Under the pieces are notes generated by a model. That model was not told the origin of the DNA, made no database searches, and saw only the letters and a list, made by a program, of their open reading frames with translations. The position numbers and the translations under genes are program-made. Below are positions 1-6,282 of a DNA stretch of 11,132 bases, one piece after another. Every line of letters begins with the position of its first letter. Position 1 is the first letter of the stretch. The DNA lies in contig JAMCTB010000141.1 of assembly GCA_023380955.1 (NCBI GenBank), positions 8,440-19,571 on the forward strand. The letters are read 5' to 3'. Origin of the DNA: Chloroflexota bacterium (GTDB lineage Bacteria > Chloroflexota > UBA6077).

Positions 1-786
1 GGGGCCGCCGCGCACCCGGCCCAGCACGTCATTGCACGGCCCGCCGCCGCCGGGACCGCACGCGCATCGGGAGCGGTCCCACTCGAAGGTGTCGCCTTTA
101 ATCTTGAAGAGGCCCCACGGGCAGGAATCGCGAAGCTCCTCCAGCCATTCCCGGCTCTGCGGCTGGCTGGCCAGGTGCTCGAAGAAGGGCGCGTGACGGA
201 AGCCCATGTGGTGGCCGCCGAAGTGCAGGTTAAACTTGCCCCGCTTGGAGGCGCAGCCCACCCCGACGTTCTTGATGGAGCCGCCGAAGACGCCCGCGCC
301 GTGGCCCTTGAAATGGGTGAGGACGAGCAGCTTATCGGCCACGGCGATGCCCTTGCCCACATACTGCTCTTTCAGGATCGTGCCTTCTGGTAAGTCCACC
401 CGGATGTCGTCATCGCCAAGGAAGCCATCGCAGATGACGAGGGGACAGCCGAGGGTAGCCGAGGTGAAGCCGTTGCGCTCGGCCGTCTGCAGGCAGTCAA
501 TGGCGGTAGAGCGGGCCACGTTGTAGTGGTAGAAGACCGTCGTTGTCTCGGCCACGAAGGGCCTTCCGCCGAGCTCTTTCACCTTGTCAACCAGAGCCCG
601 CGCATACACCGGCCGCAGGTAACCGGTGTTGTTATACTCGCCAAAGTGGACCTTGATCGCCACCAGGTCATGCGGCTTGATCATGTCCGGCAGTCCCGCC
701 GCGTCGAATACGGTGAGCATCTTGTTGACCAGGCTGGTCTCGATCGATGCTGCTCGGTCGTCCATGTAAAACACCGGTTGTGACAT
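1..786 (-). CDS. DUF362-family protein, partial (3' end beyond window)
   Basis: Reading from ATG at 786 towards 1 gives 262 codons with no stop, so the C-terminus lies outside the window. The N-terminal half matches the DUF362 family (putative Fe-S-associated proteins of unknown reaction): a VAIKVHFGE strand near residue 42, ATLGCPLVICDG near 110-121, and the family core THFKGHGAGVFGGSIKNVG near 158-174. The start is supported by an AGGGGGAG ribosome site about 7 nt upstream. Many members carry a 4Fe-4S ferredoxin insert. Here the visible cysteine-rich part is instead a CxC followed by a glycine run and another Cys (about residues 241-251), not a classic CxxCxxCxxxCP motif, although one could follow past the edge. 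It lies 89 bp downstream of the MFS gene on the same strand and could be co-transcribed. Family assignment is firm; function is unknown. Confidence 0.85.
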   Translation of the reverse strand, partial: MSQPVFYMDDRAASIETSLVNKMLTVFDAAGLPDMIKPHDLVAIKVHFGEYNNTGYLRPVYARALVDKVKELGGRPFVAETTTVFYHYNVARSTAIDCLQTAERNGFTSATLGCPLVICDGFLGDDDIRVDLPEGTILKEQYVGKGIAVADKLLVLTHFKGHGAGVFGGSIKNVGVGCASKRGKFNLHFGGHHMGFRHAPFFEHLASQPQSREWLEELRDSCPWGLFKIKGDTFEWDRSRCACGPGGGGPCNDVLGRVRGGP

Positions 787-813
787 CCTATACTCCCCCT
801 ACGGCCCATTGAT

Positions 814-828
814 TATGATGCAATCATA
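814..828. promoter_or_regulatory. Perfect 15-bp palindrome upstream of the DUF362 gene
   Basis: The sequence TATGATGCAATCATA has two 6-bp arms around a GCA centre. It sits 28 bp before the DUF362 start codon and reads TATGAT on both strands, so it could combine a -10-like hexamer with an operator. I see no well-spaced -35; the TTGACA on the minus strand at 862-857 is 28 bp away, too far. The role is inferred from position and symmetry only. Confidence 0.3.
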
Positions 829-835
829 GTCGCTG

Positions 836-852
836 GCCATAGAAGAACGGCA
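836..852. repeat. 17-bp exact direct repeat, copy 1 (intergenic)
   Basis: GCCATAGAAGAACGGCA occurs here, just after the MFS stop codon, and again at 2139-2155 inside the MFS N-terminal coding region. On the minus strand the MFS copy encodes the PFFYG part of the transporter's first segment. In one minus-strand frame the intergenic copy also reads VPFFYG before a stop. It may be a remnant of a duplicated transporter 5' end. Confidence 0.6.
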
Positions 853-875
853 CCGTTGTCAAGGCTTGTGCATCC

Positions 876-2198
876 TCACCGCCTGGCTATGCGGTGGACC
901 TGACGAGGCCCGGCAACCCACAGGGCCGCTACGGCAACGCTGATCATAGCTACTACGAAGATGAAAGCAGGCACATATCCCCCGGTACGATCGTAGATGA
1001 GGCCACCCAGCCATGGACCGATCGATCCTCCCAGCCCAAAGCTCAACACCATCGCGCCATTGATGGAGCCGAAGTTCCGCCCACCGAAGAGGTCCGCCGT
1101 GGATGAAGTCAGCGCGGGGCCCGCCAGGCCATATCCAGCGCCCAGAATGATCGCATAGACGTACAATAGCCAGGCCGAGGGAAAGTATCGGGCGCCGATC
1201 AACGTCACGACGCCGGCCAGCGCCACCGAAGAACCGATGGTGAAGGCCCATTCTCTGCCGATGCGGTCCGAGATGTACCCTCCAAGCGAGCCGACCGTGC
1301 AAGTGATACCATAGATCATCGCCATCGACGCCCCCAGGGTGGCGCTGAAGCCGATGTCCACGGCAAATGCTACTTGATGGGCCACCAACAAGTTCTGCCC
1401 TAGCCCCCACAATGTCATATTCGCGACAAACAGCCCCCAGAACCGATGCGTCCGAAGCGCACTCCACAGCGTCCAATCGGTGGAAGCCCATCGCCCATCG
1501 ATGGCACCGCTGATGGTCGTAACCGAAGCTCTCGACGACGCGGAACGCGGGTTTCGCGAAGGAGCAACCCCATCGGGATATTGACCAACGTCGGCTGGCT
1601 GGCGGCGTATGAAGACTGTCTCCAGCGGTAGCAGGGCGACTAGCACCAGGATGGCCAGCCAGATGTAGGCCGCCCTCCAACCCAGATTTACGATCAGCGT
1701 TTCGGATACCAGCAACAGCGCAAACGCGGCGCCTGATCCGGCGCTCAGGACGCTGAAGGCTACTGCCCTCTGTCTCATAAACCAGCGGGATAGCACCGTC
1801 GAATACGGTACGAAGGCGGTGAGACAGGCGCCCATCGTCAATAGGGCGAAGAAAAGACAGAATTGCCAGATGGCGTTGGCCTGGCTGGAGGCAGCTGTGC
1901 CGATGGCAATCAGCGTGCAACCCACTGGCATCACTCTGCGGGGGCCAAATCTATCGATGAGAGCACCCGAAATGGGCGCCGTCATGCCATACACGGCGAT
2001 GCCGGTAGAGAAGATGAGGGCCGTGTCAGCCCGGCTCCAGCCAAAATCCTGCAGGATTGCTACATAGAATACCGAGAAGCTGCCGCGGATTCCGTAGGCG
2101 ATGGTCGTGGCCAGGAAGCCCATTCCAAGGATTAACCAGCCATAGAAGAACGGCAGCCGGTCTGCTAGCAGAGCACGCGATGGTCCCAGTCTTTGCAC
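876..2198 (-). CDS. MFS transporter, OFA/MCT-like (oxalate/formate antiporter style)
   Basis: This is a polytopic inner-membrane carrier of about 440 residues with the usual 12-helix MFS pattern of two hydrophobic halves around a polar loop (roughly residues 195-235). The N-terminus RLPFFYGWLILGMGF and FGWSRADTALIFS near residue 52-64 are typical of the monocarboxylate/OFA branch. The loop after helix 2, GALIDRFGPRR at about 78-88, is the MFS motif A, and SDRIGREWAF is its counterpart in the second half. The substrate cannot be told from sequence; a small carboxylate is the usual guess for this branch. Start choice: GTG at 2198 has an AAAGGA ribosome site 10 nt upstream. The reading frame extends to GTG at 2243, but that start lacks a visible ribosome site. 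The gene stands alone, with 232 bp to the flavodiiron gene upstream and 89 bp to the DUF362 gene downstream. Confidence 0.88.
   Translation of the reverse strand: MQRLGPSRALLADRLPFFYGWLILGMGFLATTIAYGIRGSFSVFYVAILQDFGWSRADTALIFSTGIAVYGMTAPISGALIDRFGPRRVMPVGCTLIAIGTAASSQANAIWQFCLFFALLTMGACLTAFVPYSTVLSRWFMRQRAVAFSVLSAGSGAAFALLLVSETLIVNLGWRAAYIWLAILVLVALLPLETVFIRRQPADVGQYPDGVAPSRNPRSASSRASVTTISGAIDGRWASTDWTLWSALRTHRFWGLFVANMTLWGLGQNLLVAHQVAFAVDIGFSATLGASMAMIYGITCTVGSLGGYISDRIGREWAFTIGSSVALAGVVTLIGARYFPSAWLLYVYAIILGAGYGLAGPALTSSTADLFGGRNFGSINGAMVLSFGLGGSIGPWLGGLIYDRTGGYVPAFIFVVAMISVAVAALWVAGPRQVHRIARR
2139..2155. repeat. 17-bp exact direct repeat, copy 2 (within the MFS gene)
   Basis: Identical to 836-852 over 17 bp. 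The two flanks diverge at once, apart from a nearby CGG on the minus strand. It lies in the codons for the conserved PFFYGW segment of the transporter. Confidence 0.6.
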
Positions 2199-2430
2199 TA
2201 TCGTGTTGTCCTTTTGCCGGCATCTCCCCGGCGGAGGTCGCACTCGGGGCAGCCGCGAATGATTGCGGTGAAGACCAAGCCTACGGGAGCGTATGATACC
2301 ACTATGTTGCGCTCGGCGCTACGGGAGCCTACTGGCGAAGGTGATATCCTACATTCACGGCGGACAACCTCTCCACGTCAGCTTCCAGTTATCACCCGTT
2401 GCATTTCTGGCTGCGCTAGACAAAACGTAT
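2199..2430. other. Intergenic region between flavodiiron and MFS genes
   Basis: These 232 bp have no convincing gene. A 10-bp direct repeat, CTACGGGAGC, occurs at 2281-2290 and 2319-2328. A TATCAT hexamer on the minus strand near 2293-2298 could be a -10 element, but no good -35 is present at 16-19 bp. No hairpin followed by a T-run is visible after the flavodiiron stop. Confidence 0.4.
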
Positions 2431-3630
2431 CTACTTCGCCGCTTTTGTGGTCGCCAGTACCGCTTGGGCGACCGTCTGGCCGAGCAGGCGCGCCGCCGCC
2501 AGGTCCGTATTCCGGGGCCGTCCCTTTATTTCCAGCGTGTCTACGATCTCCATGCCGGCCGCCTTCGCCATATCGCCGATCAGTCTGACGGCGCCCCCGC
2601 CCCAGCCGTAGGAGCCGAAGGCGGCCGCGAGCTTGAGCCGCGGTCTAATGGCCCGGATCAAGGTCATAGCTTGGGCTACGGCTGGATGCGGTCCACCCAG
2701 CACCGTCGGCGATCCAATCACCAGGGCGCTTGCGTCCACCAAGTCGCGCGCCAGGTGAGAGACATCGGCCACCAACAGATTGTGGGGAACTGCCTCTACT
2801 CCCTCATCAGAGGCCGCCGCGGTTACCTGTTGGGCCAGGACGGCCGTGCTGTTCCACATCGAGATATAAGCGATGGCGACCTTCGGCAGCAACGGTCCCC
2901 GCACCCACTGGGCATAGGCGTCAAGGATGACTTCCGGATTACGGTACACGGGTCCGTGGCTGGGGGCGATGGTCCCTGGCTTGGGGTCCAGCGCCGCAAT
3001 CTTGTCGAGGGCGCGCCCCGCTGGGCCGGCGAAGGGCATCATAATCTCGGCGTAGTAGCGCTTCGCCTCAGGCAATACGATTCCACCCACTTGATCGGCG
3101 TATAGCAGGTCAGAGGCGATGTGGCTGCCCAGGAAGTCGCAGGGGAAAAGCACCGCTTCCTCGGGGCAATAAGTGAACATGGTCTCCGGCCAGTGAAGGA
3201 ATGGCGCTTCCACGAAGCGAAGCGTCTTGCCCCCGAGATCAACGGTGTCGCCGTCCTTCACCACTGTTGCCCGCTCTTCATCGATGTGATACATGGCTTG
3301 CGCGGTAGCCTGGCCTGACTTGGTGAGAAGCAACTTGGCCTTGGGCGCTGCGGCGAGTACATGGGGAATGACGCTGGCGTGGTCCGGCTCCGCGTGGTTC
3401 ATTATCAAATAATCGAGGTCAGTGAGCGAAGTCAAGGCCGATACCTGGTCGAGCAGGGCGGCTTCCATACCCATTGTCACCGTATCGATGAGGGCGGTCT
3501 TCTCCGTACCTTGCGCTAGGTAGGCATTGTATGAGGTGCCGTAGGGCAAGCTCATCAGGGCGTCGAAGATGCGCCGGTCCCAGTCCTGGATGCCTAGCCT
3601 GGTTATGCCAGGAGCAATTTGCTTCTGCAT
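2431..3630 (-). CDS. fprA: A-type flavoprotein / flavodiiron protein (FprA, ROO-like)
   Basis: A soluble cytoplasmic enzyme that reduces O2 to water and/or NO to N2O, fed with electrons by rubredoxin or a similar carrier. The protein has 399 residues, the normal size for a two-domain class A flavodiiron protein. The N-terminal metallo-beta-lactamase-like domain (about 1-245) keeps all six diiron ligands at their usual spacing: H79, E81, D83 in NHAEPDHAS, H146 in LHWPET, D165 in PCDFLGSH and H225 in PSHGP. The C-terminal flavodoxin domain (about 250-395) starts with KVAIAYISMWNST, the FMN phosphate loop, and has GSPTVLGG and GSYGWGGG. There is no fused rubredoxin or flavin reductase. The start is ATG at 3630 because AGGAGGG lies 4 nt upstream and the protein then begins like family members; the frame extends to 3723 without support. 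Whether O2 or NO is preferred cannot be read from sequence. Confidence 0.96.
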   Translation of the reverse strand: MQKQIAPGITRLGIQDWDRRIFDALMSLPYGTSYNAYLAQGTEKTALIDTVTMGMEAALLDQVSALTSLTDLDYLIMNHAEPDHASVIPHVLAAAPKAKLLLTKSGQATAQAMYHIDEERATVVKDGDTVDLGGKTLRFVEAPFLHWPETMFTYCPEEAVLFPCDFLGSHIASDLLYADQVGGIVLPEAKRYYAEIMMPFAGPAGRALDKIAALDPKPGTIAPSHGPVYRNPEVILDAYAQWVRGPLLPKVAIAYISMWNSTAVLAQQVTAAASDEGVEAVPHNLLVADVSHLARDLVDASALVIGSPTVLGGPHPAVAQAMTLIRAIRPRLKLAAAFGSYGWGGGAVRLIGDMAKAAGMEIVDTLEIKGRPRNTDLAAARLLGQTVAQAVLATTKAAK

Positions 3631-3634
3631 TGTA

Positions 3635-3641
3635 CCCTCCT
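3635..3641 (-). promoter_or_regulatory. Ribosome binding site fixing the flavodiiron start
   Basis: AGGAGGG on the minus strand, 4 nt before ATG at 3630. It rules out the upstream in-frame start at 3723, which would place this site inside the gene. Confidence 0.8.
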
Positions 3642-3653
3642 GTGCGCTTTGCC

Positions 3654-3715
3654 AGACGAGCGTCTCCGACTCGTCTTGAGCGGCACGCTGACCCGGTCGA
3701 GGCCGACGTGCCGCT
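3654..3715 (-). promoter_or_regulatory. Two inverted repeats in the flavodiiron 5' leader
   Basis: The first is a perfect 9-bp inverted repeat, AGCGGCACG at 3679-3687 and CGTGCCGCT at 3707-3715, around a 19-nt loop. The second is a perfect 7-bp one, AGACGAG at 3654-3660 and CTCGTCT at 3670-3676, around a 9-nt loop. Both lie between the hemerythrin stop and the flavodiiron ribosome site. No T-run follows, so they look more like leader hairpins or an operator than an intrinsic terminator. Confidence 0.45.
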
Positions 3716-3721
3716 AGTCGC

Positions 3722-3751
3722 ATTTTACTATGTCTCAGCCCGCAGTGTCTC
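3722..3751 (-). promoter_or_regulatory. Candidate promoter for the flavodiiron gene
   Basis: On the minus strand GAGACA (3751-3746) is followed after 18 bp by TAAAAT (3727-3722). The -10 matches 5 of 6 consensus bases and the -35 matches 4 of 6. It overlaps the hemerythrin stop codon and would start transcription near 3715, at the edge of the 9-bp inverted repeat. It would allow expression independent of the hemerythrin gene. Confidence 0.3.
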
Positions 3752-4320
3752 TATTTGCAGCGGGCAACCTCTGTCTCGAGCTCGTGTACCAGCGCGTGGT
3801 ACTTCTCGTGGGCGCCGGGGCGCTCTGCCTCCACCGCTTCGAAGCGCTTTATGAGCTCATGGTGCTCTGCGGGGCCAAGGATGCGATCGGCCATCGGATA
3901 CAGGACAGTGTCCTCTTTCTGGATATGCTGAGTCAGCAGGTCGGCGTACCCCGTGGCATTTTCGATGATCGTCTGCTTGGCCGAGGCATCGCCGGCCTTG
4001 TAGCGGGAGACGGCCTCGGCCAGGCCGCGTACGAAGGCGCGCCCCTGTTCGTGCTCCAGCAGCATCACGCCGGTGGGCCCGCCCTGGCGTGGCAGGCCGC
4101 GCGCCTCCATCGCCATGAAGAGGACGCCTTCCTCTTTCGCGTGGTGGCAGGCGTCGGCGAAGTTGCGGATGAAGTCGACCGTCTCCTCAAGTAGCATCGG
4201 CGGCAGTTCCTTACCAGACTGAAGTATTCCGACCATCTCCCGCATGACCTCGATGGCCTTCTCTATGACCCGGTGCTCGTGCATCAGTATCTCGGTTGGC
4301 GTAGCTTCGTTCTGTGCCAT
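3751..4320 (-). CDS. Hemerythrin HHE-domain protein
   Basis: A 189-residue, mainly helical, soluble protein without a signal peptide. The non-heme diiron ligand pattern of hemerythrin-like domains is visible: H16 in LMHEHR, H59/H60 with E63/E64 in CHHAKEEGVLF, H90 in LEHEQGR, and H132 with E136 in THIQKEDTVLYP (the residue before H132 is Q). Such proteins bind O2 or NO, or help repair or sense redox damage; the exact role here is open. ATG at 4320 is preceded by a strong GGGAGG site 9 nt upstream. It lies 120 bp upstream of the flavodiiron gene on the same strand, which supports an O2/NO-defence pairing. Its upstream region carries a CRP/FNR-like palindrome and nested inverted repeats, one arm of which covers the start codon. 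Confidence 0.92.
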   Translation of the reverse strand: MAQNEATPTEILMHEHRVIEKAIEVMREMVGILQSGKELPPMLLEETVDFIRNFADACHHAKEEGVLFMAMEARGLPRQGGPTGVMLLEHEQGRAFVRGLAEAVSRYKAGDASAKQTIIENATGYADLLTQHIQKEDTVLYPMADRILGPAEHHELIKRFEAVEAERPGAHEKYHALVHELETEVARCK

Positions 4321-4410
4321 TTGTCTTACCTCCCTACATATAATATTACCGTTGGCTCCACATTCAGTCTATGGCGCCAACGGCAACTGGTCTGTGACAA
4401 ATGGCACAGA
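4311..4410 (-). promoter_or_regulatory. Nested inverted repeats spanning the hemerythrin leader and start codon
   Basis: A perfect 15-bp inverted repeat has the sequence GACAAATGGCACAGA on the plus strand at 4396-4410 and on the minus strand at 4325-4311, where its ATG is the hemerythrin start codon. Nested inside is a second perfect 8-bp pair, CCGTTGGC at 4349-4356 and GCCAACGG at 4376-4383, with a 19-nt loop. In a minus-strand transcript reaching back to 4410 the start codon would be paired and the GGGAGG site would lie in the internal loop. Alternatively the arms are DNA binding sites. A 15-bp match in so short a space is very unlikely by chance. Confidence 0.6.
4391..4410. promoter_or_regulatory. 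CRP/FNR-superfamily-like operator before the hemerythrin gene
   Basis: The 20-bp sequence TCTGTGACAAATGGCACAGA has perfect 6-bp arms and matches TGTGA-N6-TCACA at 9 of 10 positions. A TAGACT hexamer on the minus strand (4371-4366) would place the start near 4359, so the site centre (4400.5) would be at about -41.5, the classic class II activation position. The regulator is not in the window. Confidence 0.45.
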
Positions 4411-4420
4411 GGAGCAGGAC

Positions 4421-5275
4421 CTAAACTGAAAACTCGATGCTAAAATCCAGGGCCTTCACAGAGTGGGTGAGGGCGCCGACGGAGATGATGTCGACGCCGG
4501 TCTCGGCGATGGCGCGTACGGTGTCCAGGCGTACACCGCCGGACGCCTCGACGAGCGCCCGCCCACCGACCAGCTCGACGGCGCGTCGCATCTCGTCAAC
4601 GCTCATGTTGTCGAGCATAACGGTGTCGGCGCCGGCCTCGGCGGCCTGGGCGGCTTCCTCGGGCGCCTCGACCTCGATCTCGATGCTGACGGTGTGCGCC
4701 GATTTCTGCTGCGCCAGGGCTACGATATCGGCGAAGCTCATGCCGCGGGCTCGCAGGGCCGAGAGATGGTTGTCCTTGATGAGGATGGCGTCGGAAAGGT
4801 TCTGGCGGTGATTGTGTCCGCCGCCCACCCGTACGGCGTACTTCTCCAGCAGCCGCAGGCCGGGCGTCGTCTTGCGTGTCTCGACGATGCGGACTGGCAG
4901 GCCGTGCACCTCGTCGACATAGCGGCGGGTCTCGGTCGCGATGCCGGAAAGCCGCTGGAGGAAATTGAGGGCGGTACGCTCACCCATCAGCAGGCTGGCC
5001 GCCGAGCCGCGGATATTGGCCACGGTCTGTCCGGGGAAGACGGTCGCCCCGTCCGGTGCTAGCATCTGCGCATCGATATTTGGGTCAACGGCGTGGAGTA
5101 CCATCAATAGCACTTCGATACCGCAGAGGACCCCCGGCTCTTTGGCGATAACCTGCCCGCGTGCCTTCCAGCCGGGCTCGATCAGCGCCTGGGTGGTGAT
5201 GTCACCCCACCCCAGGTCCTCGGCCAGGGCCCCCTCGATAATGCGGCGCACTTCTGTCGTCGGCAAGTCCATCAT
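4421..5275 (-). CDS. nadC: Nicotinate-nucleotide pyrophosphorylase (carboxylating), quinolinate phosphoribosyltransferase
   Basis: Converts quinolinate and PRPP into nicotinate mononucleotide, CO2 and pyrophosphate, the last step of de novo synthesis of the NAD ring. The protein has 284 residues, normal for NadC. Visible motifs are EDLGWGDITT (19-28), ERTALNFLQRLSGIAT (99-114), VETRKTTPGLR (131-141), GGGHNHRQNLSDAILIKDNH (151-170), and the barrel motifs MLDNM and EASGG near the C-terminus. Residues equivalent to the substrate-binding Arg/Lys/His of known enzymes are present (R100, R134, K135, H156, R157, K167). The start ATG at 5275 overlaps the nadA stop as ATGA with a GGAG site inside the nadA end, so translation is coupled to nadA. 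An immediate second ATG at 5272 is possible. The reading frame open to 5407 is only the part inside nadA. Confidence 0.97.
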   Translation of the reverse strand: MMDLPTTEVRRIIEGALAEDLGWGDITTQALIEPGWKARGQVIAKEPGVLCGIEVLLMVLHAVDPNIDAQMLAPDGATVFPGQTVANIRGSAASLLMGERTALNFLQRLSGIATETRRYVDEVHGLPVRIVETRKTTPGLRLLEKYAVRVGGGHNHRQNLSDAILIKDNHLSALRARGMSFADIVALAQQKSAHTVSIEIEVEAPEEAAQAAEAGADTVMLDNMSVDEMRRAVELVGGRALVEASGGVRLDTVRAIAETGVDIISVGALTHSVKALDFSIEFSV

Positions 5276-6183
5276 GCAATCTCCAGCATACGGTCCAGGG
5301 CTCGCTTGGCCCTGACCGCTAGATCGGGCTCCACGGTGACGCGGTAGCGGTCCATCTCCAGCGCGCTGACAATGCTTTCCAGCGTGGTCTTCTTCATGTT
5401 CGGGCATAACAGGGCATTAGAGGCGGCATAGAAGGTCTTGCCGGGGTTCTGTTGACGCAGGCGGTGGATCAGGCCTTCCTCGGTGCCGATGATGAACTCC
5501 CGCGCTGTGCTATCCTTGACGAAGCGGGCCATCTGCGATGTGCTGAGGACGGCATCGGCGATGGCGGCGACTTCTGGGCGGCATTCAGGGTGCACAACGA
5601 CCACGGCGTCAGGATGGGCCTGCTTCGCGGCCAGGATATGCTGTGGCTTGACGCGGAAATGGGTGATGCAGAAGCCCGGATAGACAATGACTTCCTTCTT
5701 GGTCTGTTTGGCGACCCACGCGCCCAGATTGCGGTCGGGGACGAAGATGACGCGCCGCGCGTCCAGCGCATCGACCACCTTCACGGCATTGGCAGAGGTG
5801 CAGCAAACGTCGCTCTCGGCCTTCACCGCGGCGGACGAGTTGACGTAGGCGACGACTGCCGCATCCGGATACTGAGATTTCCACTGGAGCAAGGTATCCA
5901 CGTCGATCATCTCCGCCATCGGGCAGCCGGCGGTGGACTCGGCCAGGAGGACTTTGCGGGTGGGGTTGAGTATGGCAGCGCTCTCTGCCATGAAATGCAC
6001 GCCGCAGAATACAATTACCGGATTGTCGAGCGTGGCTGTCTTGCGGGCCAACTCGAGCGAGTCGCCGACAAAGTCTGCGACTTCTTGCACCTCCGGCCAC
6101 TGGTAATTGTGAGAGACGATGACGGCTTGGCGGGCCTCCTTGAGGTGCTGGATGCGCCGGCGCATCCCCTCGATGTCTCGCAT
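5272..6183 (-). CDS. nadA: Quinolinate synthase (4Fe-4S)
   Basis: Condenses iminoaspartate with dihydroxyacetone phosphate to quinolinate on an O2-sensitive 4Fe-4S cluster in the cytoplasm. The protein has 303 residues, the compact form found in many thermophiles and anaerobes. Motifs: SHNYQWPEVQEVADFVGDS (24-42), FCGVHFMAE (59-67), YVNSSAAVKAESD (113-125), FVPDRNLG (147-154) and STSQM (214-218). The three cluster cysteines fit C87 (AGCPMAE), C172 (PGFCITHF) and C260 (LLCPNMKK), spaced 85 and 88 residues, close to the known spacing. ATG at 6183 has GAAGGAG 8 nt upstream. It is the first gene of nadA-nadC, with a consensus-like promoter at 6238-6266, and its iminoaspartate is probably supplied by the divergent nadX. 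Confidence 0.97.
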   Translation of the reverse strand: MRDIEGMRRRIQHLKEARQAVIVSHNYQWPEVQEVADFVGDSLELARKTATLDNPVIVFCGVHFMAESAAILNPTRKVLLAESTAGCPMAEMIDVDTLLQWKSQYPDAAVVAYVNSSAAVKAESDVCCTSANAVKVVDALDARRVIFVPDRNLGAWVAKQTKKEVIVYPGFCITHFRVKPQHILAAKQAHPDAVVVVHPECRPEVAAIADAVLSTSQMARFVKDSTAREFIIGTEEGLIHRLRQQNPGKTFYAASNALLCPNMKKTTLESIVSALEMDRYRVTVEPDLAVRAKRALDRMLEIA

Positions 6184-6231
6184 TCGCCACTCCTTCGCTA
6201 AATAAGACTATGACCCTGCAGTGGGTAAACT

Positions 6232-6260
6232 TAGACAATCATATGACGATGCAGGATAAG
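6232..6260 (+). promoter_or_regulatory. Overlapping divergent promoter candidate towards nadX
   Basis: TAGACA (6232-6237, five of six) and GATAAG (6255-6260, four of six) are 17 bp apart on the plus strand. They lie almost exactly over the nadA promoter on the other strand. It would start a transcript near 6267 that includes the structured region 6283-6423. The -10 element is weak. Confidence 0.3.
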
Positions 6261-6266
6261 TGTCAA
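6238..6266 (-). promoter_or_regulatory. Sigma-70 promoter of nadA-nadC
   Basis: On the minus strand TTGACA (6266-6261, all six bases of consensus) is followed after exactly 17 bp by TATGAT (6243-6238, five of six). It predicts a start near 6231 and a leader of about 48 nt before nadA. Confidence 0.72.
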
Positions 6267-6282
6267 GGATTGCGAAAAGCAG

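Noticed and set aside
829..862. TTGACA at 862-857 (minus) as -35 of the DUF362 gene
   Set aside because: The nearest TATGAT is 28 bp away, well outside the 16-19 bp range.
859..1920. 353-codon minus-strand frame overlapping the MFS gene
   Set aside because: It is a shifted frame of the transporter; the Arg/His/Cys-rich product has no membrane segments, while the MFS frame shows helices and motif A.
2293..3105. Long plus-strand open frame of 270 codons
   Set aside because: It lies opposite the flavodiiron gene, whose diiron ligands and flavodoxin motifs are all intact, and the plus-strand product has no recognisable domain.
5452..6201. Long plus-strand open frame of 249 codons
   Set aside because: Antisense to nadA, with Asp/Gly/His-rich composition typical of the opposite strand of a GC-rich gene.
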